Origin: Pelodictyon luteolum
Lineage (GTDB): Bacteria; Bacteroidota; Chlorobiia; Chlorobiales; Chlorobiaceae
NCBI RefSeq assembly: GCF_001622165.1
Contig: NZ_LVWG01000029.1
Span: 1-57,689, forward strand
Length of the DNA: 57,689 nucleotides
Direction of reading: 5' to 3'
In this document: piece by piece, positions 1 through 7,976 of the stretch
How positions within the stretch are numbered: the first letter of the stretch is position 1
How the letters are laid out: every line of letters starts with the position of its first letter
Notes under the pieces: generated by a model
Database searches by the model: none
What the model was told of the DNA's origin: nothing
Seen by the model: only the letters and a program-made list of their open reading frames with translations
Program-made: the position numbers and the translations under genes

Positions 1-824
1 ATCTGGAAAGGTCGCGCCCCACGCGGGCGCGTGGATTGAAACTATCTACGCCGCGTTCGTGCAACCATACACGGTAAGTCGCGCCCCACGCGGGCGCGTG
101 GATTGAAACACACACTTGCAGAACTCCCTATCCCGGAAGGCGTCGCGCCCCACGCGGGCGCGTGGATTGAAACAGGTACAATATAGCCTTATCTTCGGGT
201 TTCGTTGTCGCGCCCCACGCGGGCGCGTGGATTGAAACTCTCAGCCCAGCCCGCATCAGTGAAGCCTACGTGTCGCGCCCCACGCGGGCGCGTGGATTGA
301 AACTTCCAGTATGATTTCGTCGTGATTGACCCGCTTAGTCGCGCCCCACGCGGGCGCGTGGATTGAAACAACTATTCGGCAGCGCAGTACAAGGACAACT
401 ACGTCGCGCCCCACGCGGGCGCGTGGATTGAAACCACCCATCGCATCGAAAAAGTCACCGAAGACAAAGTCGCGCCCCACGCGGGCGCGTGGATTGAAAC
501 TGGTTCAGCAGCTCGTACGACATACCCAGCACGGAGTCGCGCCCCACGCGGGCGCGTGGATTGAAACATCGCCAGCATCGACGCATCACGGATGCCGGCA
601 GGGTCGCGCCCCACGCGGGCGCGTGGATTGAAACCGATCTCCCGCCCGCTCCTTCCAGTGCCGCACAGTCGCGCCCCACGCGGGCGCGTGGATTGAAACG
701 ATCTGCTCAAGCAGGCTTGCTATGTCTCGGCCGTCGCGCCCCACGCGGGCGCGTGGATTGAAACATCATGTCGGATAAAGGTCGCCAAGCCGTGGCGGGT
801 CGCGCCCCACGCGGGCGCGTGGAT
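1..824 (+). CRISPR. Type I-C CRISPR array, trailer end
   Basis: Thirteen copies of a 32-bp repeat that begins GTCGCGCCCCACGCG and ends CGTGGATTGAAAC start at 11, 78, 142, 207, 272, 338, 403, 469, 536, 603, 668, 733 and 799. The 12 complete spacers between them are 32-35 bp and all differ. The first 10 bases are the end of another spacer, so the array continues off the left edge. The first twelve repeats are identical; the thirteenth keeps only its first 26 bases (799-824). The ATTGAAAC 3' end and the palindromic CCCCACGCG core are typical of type I-C repeats (family knowledge). A degenerate last repeat marks the trailer, so leader and cas genes should lie to the left, outside the window. ORFs called across the array are artefacts of the repeat. 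Confidence 0.96.
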
Positions 825-859
825 CTGGGAACTTGAGGTACTGTTCGTTCGCGATGGCG

Positions 860-888
860 GTCTTCTTCCCCACACGCGGGGGGGGGGG
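860..888 (+). repeat. Degenerate type I-E-like CRISPR repeat relic
   Basis: The segment reads GTCTTCTTCCCCACACGCG followed by a run of ten further G. It resembles the repeat at 1481-1508 and the CCCCAC...GTGGGG class of type I-E repeats, and differs from the I-C repeat of the adjoining array. It lies 35 bp after the truncated I-C repeat, which is exactly spacer length. It is decayed (an inserted TCT-like triplet and the lengthened G-run), so the assignment is tentative. Confidence 0.45.
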
Positions 889-934
889 TCCATCAGCAAG
901 GGAATCAAACCGCGGAATTAACCAGGGATTATAG

Positions 935-1239
935 TACATCGTCATCGACATAGGGCCAGACGCCCCACTCGACAAAGTTACCGAAGGCATTAATCTGAGC
1001 TTTGAACGCTACAAGGCAATACAACGCATCATCATCCTGATGGGCGACAAAGCCCCCGAGATCCAAAAAAAGCTGACTATGAGACGGGAAAGATGCTCGT
1101 AGAGCTGCAGAGAAGACTGAAATAAAAAAGCGATGTAAAGAAGACCGGAGCCTTTCTTCCCGGTGGGCCGGCATTACCCGCACCCCCCTCATCGCACTAC
1201 AAATATACGCACGAATCGCTAAAATATAACCCGCCATGA
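935..1239 (+). pseudogene. Decayed phage gene(s), product unknown
   Basis: From 935 an open stretch with amphipathic, protein-like composition (contains VIDIGPDAPLDKVTEGINL and ERYKAIQRIIILMGDKAPE) runs to a TAG at 1100. A shift of frame near 1065 continues it as DYETGKMLVELQRRLK to a TAA at 1123. The same frame then stays open (KKTGAFLPGGPALPAPP...) to a TGA at 1237 that overlaps the ATG of the next remnant as ATGA, the spacing expected of a phage operon. I do not recognise the product. With a frameshift, an in-frame stop and no start, it is a remnant. Confidence 0.45.
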
Positions 1240-1480
1240 TCGAGCCAATTATCCACATCGAGGTCGCCGGGATCCAAGAACTCAAAAGCCTGCTCGCCCG
1301 CATAACCAGCCCTCGCACAGCAAGTAACCAAAGACAGCGACGCACTCCACGGCATCGGCACCATCCTCTACAAAAGCGCCATCACCACCATCAACCAAGG
1401 CGGCCGGCCACTCTACAAACCACTCGCCCAAAGCACCATCAACAAACGATGGGCCAAAGAGCAAACGCGCACCCCCGGCA
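1236..1480 (+). pseudogene. Mu gpG-like phage virion morphogenesis protein, frameshifted and truncated
   Basis: The reading starts at ATG 1236 as MIEPIIHIEVAGIQELKSLL. After a shift of frame near 1315 it continues in the frame of 1318 with ALHGIGTILYKSAITT and GGRPLYKPLAQSTINKRW. The order (beta N-terminus, helix ending IGTILYKSA..., then GGRPxYKPLAxSTI) is that of the phage virion morphogenesis (Mu gpG / tail completion) family, in which a GRPW.PL...T motif follows the long helix. The gene is cut off after about 80 codons by the CRISPR-like repeat at 1481. No other phage gene is intact nearby, so this is a prophage scrap. Alternative: a chance open frame, less likely given the motif and the ATGA overlap with the upstream remnant. 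Confidence 0.5.
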
Positions 1481-1508
1481 GTCTTCCCCACAGGCGTGGG
1501 GGTGTTGT
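1481..1508 (+). repeat. Isolated type I-E-like CRISPR repeat
   Basis: The 28 bp start GTCTTCCCCACAGG and end GGGGGTGTTGT, with the palindrome CCCCAC-AGGC-GTGGGG. Size, GTCTTCCCCAC start and GTGGGGGTGTT end fit type I-E repeats rather than the I-C repeat at the left of the window. No second good copy follows at spacer distance, so this is a solitary repeat or the last relic of an eroded array. It truncates the phage remnant before it. Confidence 0.5.
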
Positions 1509-1789
1509 GATACCCTCAATCGCACAATATCTGGTAATATTATTCCAAAATAGAACGCACAATACATTCTATCAGCTCGCCGTGTTCAACAATGAGCTTC
1601 GGATGATTGATAACAGGCAAGATCTGGATTATGAACAGTTTCGCGCTTTTCGCTTCGTTCAACTATACCGATGTATGTTCCCCGTGCTCGTAAAAACTTG
1701 ACAGGAAGACTGACTTCACAGATAAGAGTGTTTGCGCGATAGCAGAATCAGAAAAGCCGGGGGAAATCACTTATGGGGAAACTCACCCT
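1509..1789. other. Intergenic, AT-richer, nothing recognised
   Basis: This stretch is visibly richer in A+T than the genes around it. It holds a 64-codon open frame from GTG 1507 (contains IDNRQDLDYEQFRAF) that begins inside the CRISPR-like repeat, has no ribosome-binding site and resembles nothing I know. I take the region as decayed accessory DNA. Confidence 0.4.
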
Positions 1790-1835
1790 GCCGGTTATGA
1801 TTCCGTACCCTCTGGTGGACGGAATCATAACCGGC
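1790..1835. repeat. Long perfect inverted repeat (17-bp arms)
   Basis: Arms CCGGTTATGATTCCGT (1791-1806) and ACGGAATCATAACCGG (1819-1834) pair perfectly around a 12-base loop; the G at 1790 and C at 1835 extend the stem to 17 bp. It sits 13 bp past the slipin stop, on the 3' side of the nfeD-slipin transcript. It could act as that operon's terminator or RNA-end stabiliser, but there is no T-tract on either strand, so a palindromic repeat element or protein-binding site is equally possible. Confidence 0.7.
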
Positions 1836-1848
1836 GGCCTCCGCTCCA

Positions 1849-2595
1849 TCAGGATTTGTTCAGGAAGACAGAGAAGAGATCGATCGGGATCGGGAAAACG
1901 GTCGTCGAGTTGTTCTCCTGGGCGATGTCCTTCAGGGTCTGCAGGTAGCGCAGCTGCAGGGCCGAAGGAGCAGAGGAGATGACCATGGCAGCGTCAGCCA
2001 GACGCTGGGCGGCCTGGAACTCACCCTCGGCGTTGATGATCTTCGAACGGCGCTCACGCTCCGCCTCGGCCTGCTTGGCCATGGCGCGACGCATCTCTTC
2101 GGGAAGGTCAATCTCCTTCACCTCCACCTTGCTCACCTTCACACCCCAGGGCTCGGTGTCCTTGTCGAGAATGGACTGGATCCGGGTATTGATTTCATCG
2201 CGCTCGGCCAGGAGATTATCAAGCTCTCCCTGTCCGCAGACACTCCGGAGGGTGGTCTGGGCAAGCTGCGAGGTCGCGAAATGGAAATCCTCGACATCAA
2301 TGATGGCCTTTACCGGGTCGAGTACCCTGAAGTATACCACCGCACTCACCTTCACCGACACGTTGTCGCGGGTGATGATATCCTGCGGGGGGACATCGAG
2401 TGTGACGGTGCGGAGGTCAACCCGCACCATCTTGTCGATCCCCGGGATGAGGATGATGAGCCCCGGGCCTTTGGGGCCAAGCAGCCGGCCGAGGCGGAAC
2501 ACGACGGCCCGTTCGTATTCGCGCATGATCTTGACCGAAGAGGCCAGAAAGGCCGCAACGAGGATCAGTATGGTGAGAAAATTGAAAGTAAGCAT
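1849..2595 (-). CDS. Slipin/stomatin-type SPFH (band 7) membrane protein
   Basis: This 248-residue protein has one N-terminal membrane segment (about residues 2-24, [17 protein letters not shown]) followed by the SPFH/band-7 domain ([12 protein letters not shown], then [20 protein letters not shown]) and an [17 protein letters not shown] coiled-coil helix. That is the classic slipin layout, with the usual ending close to the PIPIDL motif. Slipins oligomerise at the inner membrane and are substrates or partners of NfeD proteases; the nfeD gene lies 46 bp upstream in the same direction. An ATG at 2604 also exists, but AAAGG abuts it, while the same AGG is 9 nt from ATG 2595, so I prefer 2595. 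Confidence 0.93.
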   Translation of the reverse strand: MLTFNFLTILILVAAFLASSVKIMREYERAVVFRLGRLLGPKGPGLIILIPGIDKMVRVDLRTVTLDVPPQDIITRDNVSVKVSAVVYFRVLDPVKAIIDVEDFHFATSQLAQTTLRSVCGQGELDNLLAERDEINTRIQSILDKDTEPWGVKVSKVEVKEIDLPEEMRRAMAKQAEAERERRSKIINAEGEFQAAQRLADAAMVISSAPSALQLRYLQTLKDIAQENNSTTVFPIPIDLFSVFLNKS

Positions 2596-2641
2596 AGTGT
2601 GCATCCTTTATGGTTATGGTTGATATGGTTGTCTGTTCCTG

Positions 2642-3991
2642 TTATTGCCTGTTCACCTGCAGCTGCATCCCCTTCATCCCCTCCACCCTCACCCCGCCCC
2701 CCTTTTCAACGGCGGAAGCCGACACCGCGTCCCACAGCTCTCCGTGCACGAATACCTTTCCGGGGACTCCCGGGGCCAGCGGCTCGAGTGCCTCGCCTGT
2801 TTCACCAACAAGACCCTCGCCTCCCGACAGCTTCCTCCCGCGCGCCGAACGGACAAGAAGGCGGAGGATCAGGACAACGGCTGCCGAAAATGCGATAAAT
2901 ACAGGAATGAATACCTGCAAGGACAGGGTGATGCCGCTGGAGGGAAAATCGAACAGCATGAGGGAGCCGGCAAAGAGCGACACAAGCCCTGCAACGGCAA
3001 GCACGCCTCCGCTCGTCACGAAAACCTCCATAGCCAGGAAAAGTACGGCAAGCAGGAGAAGAAGTATGCCGGTGATGCTGGCAGAAAGCAGCTGCAGTGC
3101 GTAGAGGCCGAGCAGCAGCGCTACGGCACCCGCAGTACCGGGGAAAATGGCTCCGGGGCTGGAGAACTCGAAGTAAAGACCGAGAAGCCCGGCAAGGAAA
3201 AGAATGTAGGCGATGTCCGGATGAGCAACGGCCATCAGGACGGATTCGGGGAATGAAGGAGGGTTCATGACCAGCGTGACATCGGCAGTCGAGAGGGTCT
3301 GGATGCCCAGGGAGGTTTTCACCTGCCGGCCGTCGGTGCGCCGGAGGAGCTCTTTGGGCGTATCGGCAATGATGTCGATCACCCCCTCCTGAAGAGCTTC
3401 GGAGGCGCTCGAGGCAAGGCTTTCACGCACCGCACGCTCCGCCCACTCCGGGTTTCGGCCGCGCTCGAGGGCAAGGCTTCTGGCAAATGCGGCCAGATTG
3501 TTGACCGCCTTGGTGCCGGAAACACTTTCCCCCTGCCCGGGTATGCCGGGAGTGACTGGATGTGCGGCACCGGTTTCCGTACCGGGCGACATGGCCGCGA
3601 CATGGGATGAAAGCAGCAGAAGCGCCCCCGCTGAAGCAGCCTCGGCACCTGAAGGCGAAACATAGACGATGACGGGAACCGGGGAGGCCATGACGGCCTG
3701 AACCATATCACGCAGCGAGCTCACAAGACCGCCGGGAGTATCAAGTTCAACGAGCACAGCCCGGGACCCATCCAGAGAAGCCTCATCAAGCACCCGGCTG
3801 AAGTAGCGTGCACTGCCCGGGTTGATCGGCCCCTTGAGCGTCATTCCGGTCACATGCCGCTCTACCGGGAATGCAACGGCGGCATGAAGGGAATGGAAAA
3901 GGAGGAACGCCACCATCACAAGGACGGCACGGAAGCCGGGCATTCTGAATGGAAGAGAGCGCATCTCCATCGACAGGCAATTGGTTCTCAA
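2642..3991 (-). CDS. nfeD: NfeD-family membrane-bound serine protease (ClpP class)
   Basis: The 449-residue protein starts with a signal-anchor (residues 17-40), then a ClpP-like domain with the TPGG motif (85-88), the nucleophile Ser120 in EAASAGALLLLSS and Lys161 placed as the partner lysine of the Ser-Lys dyad. After about residue 255 come four to five membrane segments and a C-terminal OB-fold NfeD domain ending LQVNRQ. This is the full-length (long) NfeD type that cleaves slipin-like partners; slipin is the next gene. The open frame begins with TTG at 3991; ATGs at codons 8, 10 and 17 are alternatives and none has a convincing ribosome-binding site. Confidence 0.93.
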   Translation of the reverse strand: MRTNCLSMEMRSLPFRMPGFRAVLVMVAFLLFHSLHAAVAFPVERHVTGMTLKGPINPGSARYFSRVLDEASLDGSRAVLVELDTPGGLVSSLRDMVQAVMASPVPVIVYVSPSGAEAASAGALLLLSSHVAAMSPGTETGAAHPVTPGIPGQGESVSGTKAVNNLAAFARSLALERGRNPEWAERAVRESLASSASEALQEGVIDIIADTPKELLRRTDGRQVKTSLGIQTLSTADVTLVMNPPSFPESVLMAVAHPDIAYILFLAGLLGLYFEFSSPGAIFPGTAGAVALLLGLYALQLLSASITGILLLLLAVLFLAMEVFVTSGGVLAVAGLVSLFAGSLMLFDFPSSGITLSLQVFIPVFIAFSAAVVLILRLLVRSARGRKLSGGEGLVGETGEALEPLAPGVPGKVFVHGELWDAVSASAVEKGGGVRVEGMKGMQLQVNRQ

Positions 3992-4028
3992 ATGTGAAGC
4001 ATTTGTAAAGGAGTAAGGAATATGGCAG

Positions 4029-4089
4029 GTAAAGCGTTCCCCTGCAAGCCCCGCCGATACTATTGCCCGGGGGTGCGGTTACGCTTTAC
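4029..4089. repeat. Inverted repeat in intergenic region
   Basis: GTAAAGCGT (4029-4037) and ACGCTTTAC (4081-4089) are perfectly complementary and enclose 43 bases that can pair further (CCCCGCC with GGGGGTGCGG). It lies between divergent nfeD and the 4201 protease gene, so it could be a structured leader or regulatory site. No known riboswitch is recognised. Confidence 0.35.
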
Positions 4090-4200
4090 ATTACAGAAAC
4101 TTATCCGTATGTTTATCAGTTATGTACTTTTGACCGCCTGCCGGGCAAGACCCCATGCAATACGCTTACGATGGCGGTATGCATCCCATGAACATCATCA

Positions 4201-4902
4201 ATGACCACCATGTTTTATTTTGATCCGCTCTATTTTGTTTTCGCACTTCCCCCGATGCTGCTCGGTCTGTGGGCCCAGTTCCGGGTCAAATCAACCTTCA
4301 AAAAATATGCACTGGTACGCACCGGCTCGGGCATAAACGGTGCCGAGGCTGCGCGGCGCATTCTGGAGCGTGGCGGCATCGCAACGGTGAGTGTAGAGGC
4401 TACACGCGGCATGCTTTCGGACCATTACGACCCCCGCCACAAGGCGCTCCGCCTGAGTGAAGATGTCTACAGCCAGGCAAGCATCGCCGCCGTCGGTGTG
4501 GCGGCCCATGAGGCAGGCCATGCATTGCAGGATAAAACCCGATACTTCCCGCTCCAGATCCGCTCCCTCATGGTGCCGGCCGTCTCCATCGGCAGCAATG
4601 TCGGCCCGCTTCTCTTCATGGCAGGGATATTCCTTGCCGGAACCATCGGCACCACGCTTGCATGGGCGGGCATCATCCTGTTCGGCTCGACGGCACTCTT
4701 CGCACTGGTGACACTGCCGGTGGAGATTGACGCAAGCCGCAGGGCCAAAGCGCTGCTGGTATCACAGGGCATCGTCTCACCCGCAGAAATGCAGGGCGTC
4801 AATGCAGTGCTCAACGCCGCGGCGTTGACCTATGTGGCTGCAGCCGCGCAGGCCGTCATGCAGCTGGTCTATTTCCTTTCCATCATGAACCGCCGCGACT
4901 GA
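4201..4902 (+). CDS. YugP-like membrane zinc metallopeptidase
   Basis: This 233-residue protein has an N-terminal membrane segment (YFVFALPPMLLGLWA), the zinc-binding HEAGH motif at residues 103-107 preceded by AAVGVAA, two or more membrane segments between about 120 and 170, and LPVEIDASRRA, where the third ligand is expected. It matches the YugP/DUF peptidase family in length and order. The family is predicted to cleave membrane or envelope proteins; the substrate is unknown. An amino-acid permease follows 39 bp later in the same direction. The start has no strong ribosome-binding site; an ATG three codons in is possible. Confidence 0.88.
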   Translation: MTTMFYFDPLYFVFALPPMLLGLWAQFRVKSTFKKYALVRTGSGINGAEAARRILERGGIATVSVEATRGMLSDHYDPRHKALRLSEDVYSQASIAAVGVAAHEAGHALQDKTRYFPLQIRSLMVPAVSIGSNVGPLLFMAGIFLAGTIGTTLAWAGIILFGSTALFALVTLPVEIDASRRAKALLVSQGIVSPAEMQGVNAVLNAAALTYVAAAAQAVMQLVYFLSIMNRRD

Positions 4903-4941
4903 GCGCCCCGCCGCACGGTCCGCACAACCCCTTCTGTTCGA

Positions 4942-6435
4942 GTGAAGCAAAGTTTCAGAAAAAAACCGTTTGCCCTCCTTCTTGAAGAGATGAAGGGCGA
5001 ACACCGCCTCCACAGGGTGCTCGGACCGGTGGCACTCACCAGTCTCGGCGTCGGGGCCATCATCGGCACCGGCATCTTCGTGCTCATCGGTGTCGCCGCC
5101 CACGACAAGGCGGGACCAGCCGTCACCCTTTCCTTCGCGCTTGCCGGCTTTGCCTGCATCTTCGCAGCCCTCTGTTATGCAGAGTTCGCTTCGATGGCAC
5201 CCGTGGCCGGCTCAGCCTACACCTACGCCTACGCCACCCTCGGCGAGCTCTTCGCATGGATCATCGGCTGGGACCTCATCCTTGAATACGGTGTCGCATC
5301 GGCAACGGTAGCGCATGGATGGTCGCACTATTTCCAGGACTTCATCAGCATCTTCGGGCTTTCGATACCGGCGGTGTTCAGCCGCCCGCCACTCGACTTC
5401 GACCCGGCAACCGGCATGATGACGGCAACCGGCGCACTTTTCGACCTTCCCGCAGTCCTCATTGCACTCTTCATGACGACGGTGCTGGTCAAGGGCATCA
5501 AGGAGAGCGCAGGCTTCAACTCCGTTATGGTGATCCTGAAAGTAGCTGTCGTACTGCTGGTGATCGTGCTCGGAGCGATGCACATCAACCCGGACAACTG
5601 GCAGCCCTTCGCCCCGTTCGGATACTCCGGACTGAGCGTCTTCGGCCAGACCGTGCTTGGTCCTGCAGGCTCGGGTGGCGCACCGGTCGGCGTGCTGGCG
5701 GGAGCAGCGATGATCTTCTTCGCATACATCGGATTTGACTCCGTCTCGATCCATGCCGAGGAGGCCATCAACCCGCAGCGCGATATCCCGATCGGTCTCA
5801 TCACCTCTCTCATCATCTGCACCGTCCTCTACATCGCCGTCGCCACCGTCATCACCGGCATGGTCCCTTACGACCAGCTCAACATCGACGCTCCTGTATC
5901 AAACGCCTTCAAGCAGGTCGGCCTTGAATGGGCCCAGTTCATCATATCCCTCGGCGCCATCACCGGCATCACCTCCGTGCTGCTCGTCATGATGCTCAGC
6001 CAGCCGCGCATCTTTCTTGCCATGGCGCGCGACGGCCTTCTTCCCCTCAAATTCTTCGGCGCCATACACGAGAAGTTCAGGACGCCCTGGAAAGCAACCA
6101 TCCTCACCGGCATCTTCGTCGCCCTGCTCGGAGGCCTGCTCCCGCTCCGCCTCCTTGCCGAGCTTGTCAACATCGGCACACTGTTCGCGTTCGTCGTCGT
6201 CTGCAGCGCCGTGCTCATCATGCGCCGCACCAACCCCGATGCCCTGCGCCCCTTCAAGGCCCCCCTCGTGCCGTTTGTGCCGATTGCCGGCATCATCACC
6301 TGCCTCGTACTCATGTTCTCGCTCCCAGCAGAGAACTGGCTCCGCCTCATCGTATGGCTCGCAATCGGTTTTCTGATCTACTTCTTCTACGGCCGCCGCC
6401 ACAGCGTGCTCCGCAAAATAAACAGCGCCCGATGA
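4942..6435 (+). CDS. APC-family amino acid permease (cationic amino acid transporter type)
   Basis: The 497-residue polytopic protein has about 12 membrane helices. The first contains the GVGAIIGTGIFVLIG motif that lines the substrate site in APC transporters, and helix 6 carries FFAYIGFDSVSIHAEEAINPQRDIP, the signature of the CAT/YfnA subgroup. It should import amino acids, probably cationic or branched, with protons or by exchange. Translation starts at GTG; no in-frame ATG lies before the conserved N-terminus (KPFALLLEEMKGEHRLHR). Its stop overlaps the ATG of the next gene (ATGA). Confidence 0.92.
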   Translation: MKQSFRKKPFALLLEEMKGEHRLHRVLGPVALTSLGVGAIIGTGIFVLIGVAAHDKAGPAVTLSFALAGFACIFAALCYAEFASMAPVAGSAYTYAYATLGELFAWIIGWDLILEYGVASATVAHGWSHYFQDFISIFGLSIPAVFSRPPLDFDPATGMMTATGALFDLPAVLIALFMTTVLVKGIKESAGFNSVMVILKVAVVLLVIVLGAMHINPDNWQPFAPFGYSGLSVFGQTVLGPAGSGGAPVGVLAGAAMIFFAYIGFDSVSIHAEEAINPQRDIPIGLITSLIICTVLYIAVATVITGMVPYDQLNIDAPVSNAFKQVGLEWAQFIISLGAITGITSVLLVMMLSQPRIFLAMARDGLLPLKFFGAIHEKFRTPWKATILTGIFVALLGGLLPLRLLAELVNIGTLFAFVVVCSAVLIMRRTNPDALRPFKAPLVPFVPIAGIITCLVLMFSLPAENWLRLIVWLAIGFLIYFFYGRRHSVLRKINSAR

Positions 6436-7142
6436 CAGAGAGGACAACAAGGAAAACAATCCTCATCACAGGGGCCTCGACCGGCATCGGTCAGGCCACT
6501 GCCCTTCTTCTTGGCGAAGGGGGCTGGAATGTAGCTCTCGCCGCCCGTTCCCGCGATAAGCTTCTGTCGCTCACGAGCCAGATAGGAACAAAGCGGGCGC
6601 TTGCCATTCCAACCGATGTTGCCGACTGGCAGTCTCAGGAGACGATGGTACAAAAAACGCTTGAGCGGTTCGGTACAATCGACGCGGTGTTTGCCAATGC
6701 GGGGTTCTCGAAAGGCTCAAGCTTCCTCGGCGGTCCCGACCAGCCGGACGAATGGCGCCAGATGGTGCTCGTCAACGTGTACGGTGCAGCGGCCACCGCA
6801 CGACTCACGCTGCCGGAACTCGTCAAGAGCCGGGGGCACTTCCTCATCACCGGCTCCGTTGTCGGACGCGTCACATCCATCCGCAACCTCTATTCGGCGA
6901 CCAAGTGGGCCGTCACCGGCATGGCACAGGCCATCCGCAACGAAATGGCTGGAACAGGCGTCCGCGTCACCCTGGTGCAGCCCGGCGTGGTCGACACCCC
7001 GTTCTGGGAGAGCATTCCAAAGCCGGGCACGCCGGAACTCCAACCCGAAGACATTGCCCGCGCAGTCCAGTACGCCCTCCTGCAGCCGGCGCATGTCGAC
7101 GTCAACGAAATCATCATCAGACCGACGGGCCAGCCGCACTGA
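6432..7142 (+). CDS. Short-chain dehydrogenase/reductase
   Basis: This is a 236-residue classical SDR: TGASTGIG nucleotide-binding motif (residues 12-19), NAG motif (VFANAGFS), catalytic Ser in LITGSVVGR and YSATK with the Tyr-Lys pair. The PGVVDTPFW stretch near the C-terminus is typical of NADP-dependent members. The substrate cannot be told from sequence. The open frame extends far upstream inside the permease gene, but the permease reading is the real one there; ATG 6432 overlaps the permease stop and matches the family N-terminus. Confidence 0.92.
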   Translation: MTERTTRKTILITGASTGIGQATALLLGEGGWNVALAARSRDKLLSLTSQIGTKRALAIPTDVADWQSQETMVQKTLERFGTIDAVFANAGFSKGSSFLGGPDQPDEWRQMVLVNVYGAAATARLTLPELVKSRGHFLITGSVVGRVTSIRNLYSATKWAVTGMAQAIRNEMAGTGVRVTLVQPGVVDTPFWESIPKPGTPELQPEDIARAVQYALLQPAHVDVNEIIIRPTGQPH

Positions 7143-7191
7143 CGCATCCCCCGGCAGCAGCCGGGCCAACACACCAGATCATTTTTAATCC

Positions 7192-7836
7192 ATGCTCATC
7201 ACCTTTGAGGGAATAGACGGCGCAGGCAAGTCGACACAGATCAAGAAACTCGCCGCATACCTGAAACAGGAAGGCCACGAGGTCCTCACCCTGCGGGAAC
7301 CGGGCGGTACAGAAGTGGCTGAAAAGATACGTCTCATCCTCCTTGAAAGCCGCCACGAAATATCCCCTGTCGGAGAGCTCCTGCTGTTTTCGGCAAGCCG
7401 CGCAGAGCTTGTATCTGAAGTGGTCCGGCCCGCCCTTGCCGAGGGCAGAACAGTCATCCTCGACCGCTTCTTCGACTCCACAACCGCCTATCAGGGCTAC
7501 GGCCGGGGCCTCGACCTCAACATGCTCCGCACCCTCATCGCCATCTCTACCGGGGCACTCACCCCCGATATCACCTTCTACCTCGACATCCTTCCCGAGG
7601 AAGCGCTGATCAGGAAGTTCTCCGAAAAGTCCCTCCCGCTGGCGTTCGAAAACGAAGAGCTCGACCGCATGGAGCGTTCGGGCCTGGAGTTCTACCGGAA
7701 TGTCCACCAGGGCTACCTCGACATCATCGAAGCAGAACCCGGACGGTTCAAAAGCATCAACGCGCGCCATGGGGTGCAGGAAATCCACGCATGTATCGTC
7801 AAAACCCTGAAAGAACGCCTCCAGGATCGTTCCTGA
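7192..7836 (+). CDS. tmk: Thymidylate kinase
   Basis: The 214-residue enzyme phosphorylates dTMP to dTDP. It begins [20 protein letters not shown] with the P-loop, followed by the DR(F/Y) motif in [19 protein letters not shown], which binds dTMP. The length fits the family. It is spaced 49 bp from the SDR and followed by a hairpin terminator, so it ends the transcription unit. Confidence 0.97.
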   Translation: MLITFEGIDGAGKSTQIKKLAAYLKQEGHEVLTLREPGGTEVAEKIRLILLESRHEISPVGELLLFSASRAELVSEVVRPALAEGRTVILDRFFDSTTAYQGYGRGLDLNMLRTLIAISTGALTPDITFYLDILPEEALIRKFSEKSLPLAFENEELDRMERSGLEFYRNVHQGYLDIIEAEPGRFKSINARHGVQEIHACIVKTLKERLQDRS

Positions 7837-7894
7837 CGGCCGGGCCTCACCCTGAAGCGCTCAAGTTGGATTGCCGTTCTGTTAATTCTGAAGA

Positions 7895-7919
7895 ATCCTG
7901 CCGCTTTTGGCGGGATTTT
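7895..7919 (+). terminator. Rho-independent terminator after tmk
   Basis: ATCCTGCC (7895-7902), loop GCTTTT, and GGCGGGAT (7909-7916) form an 8-bp stem with one G-U pair, followed by TTT. It lies 58 bp past the tmk stop. Confidence 0.7.
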
Positions 7920-7976
7920 CCGTAAATTGCCGGTCGTAATGCCCAACCTTCACCTTTTCCTATACTTCGGTTATCA

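Noticed and set aside
189-761. Several open frames on both strands with repeated RPTRARGLK or FNPRARVGRD
   Set aside because: They are translations of the CRISPR repeats and spacers, not genes.
1507-1701. 64-codon frame after the I-E-like repeat
   Set aside because: Starts inside the repeat, no ribosome-binding site, no family resemblance.
4022-4204. 60-codon frame before the YugP-like gene
   Set aside because: Covers the inverted repeat, odd composition, no ribosome-binding site.
5928-6431. Long N-terminal extension of the SDR frame
   Set aside because: Pro/Arg/His-rich shadow of the permease gene; the SDR family starts at 6432.
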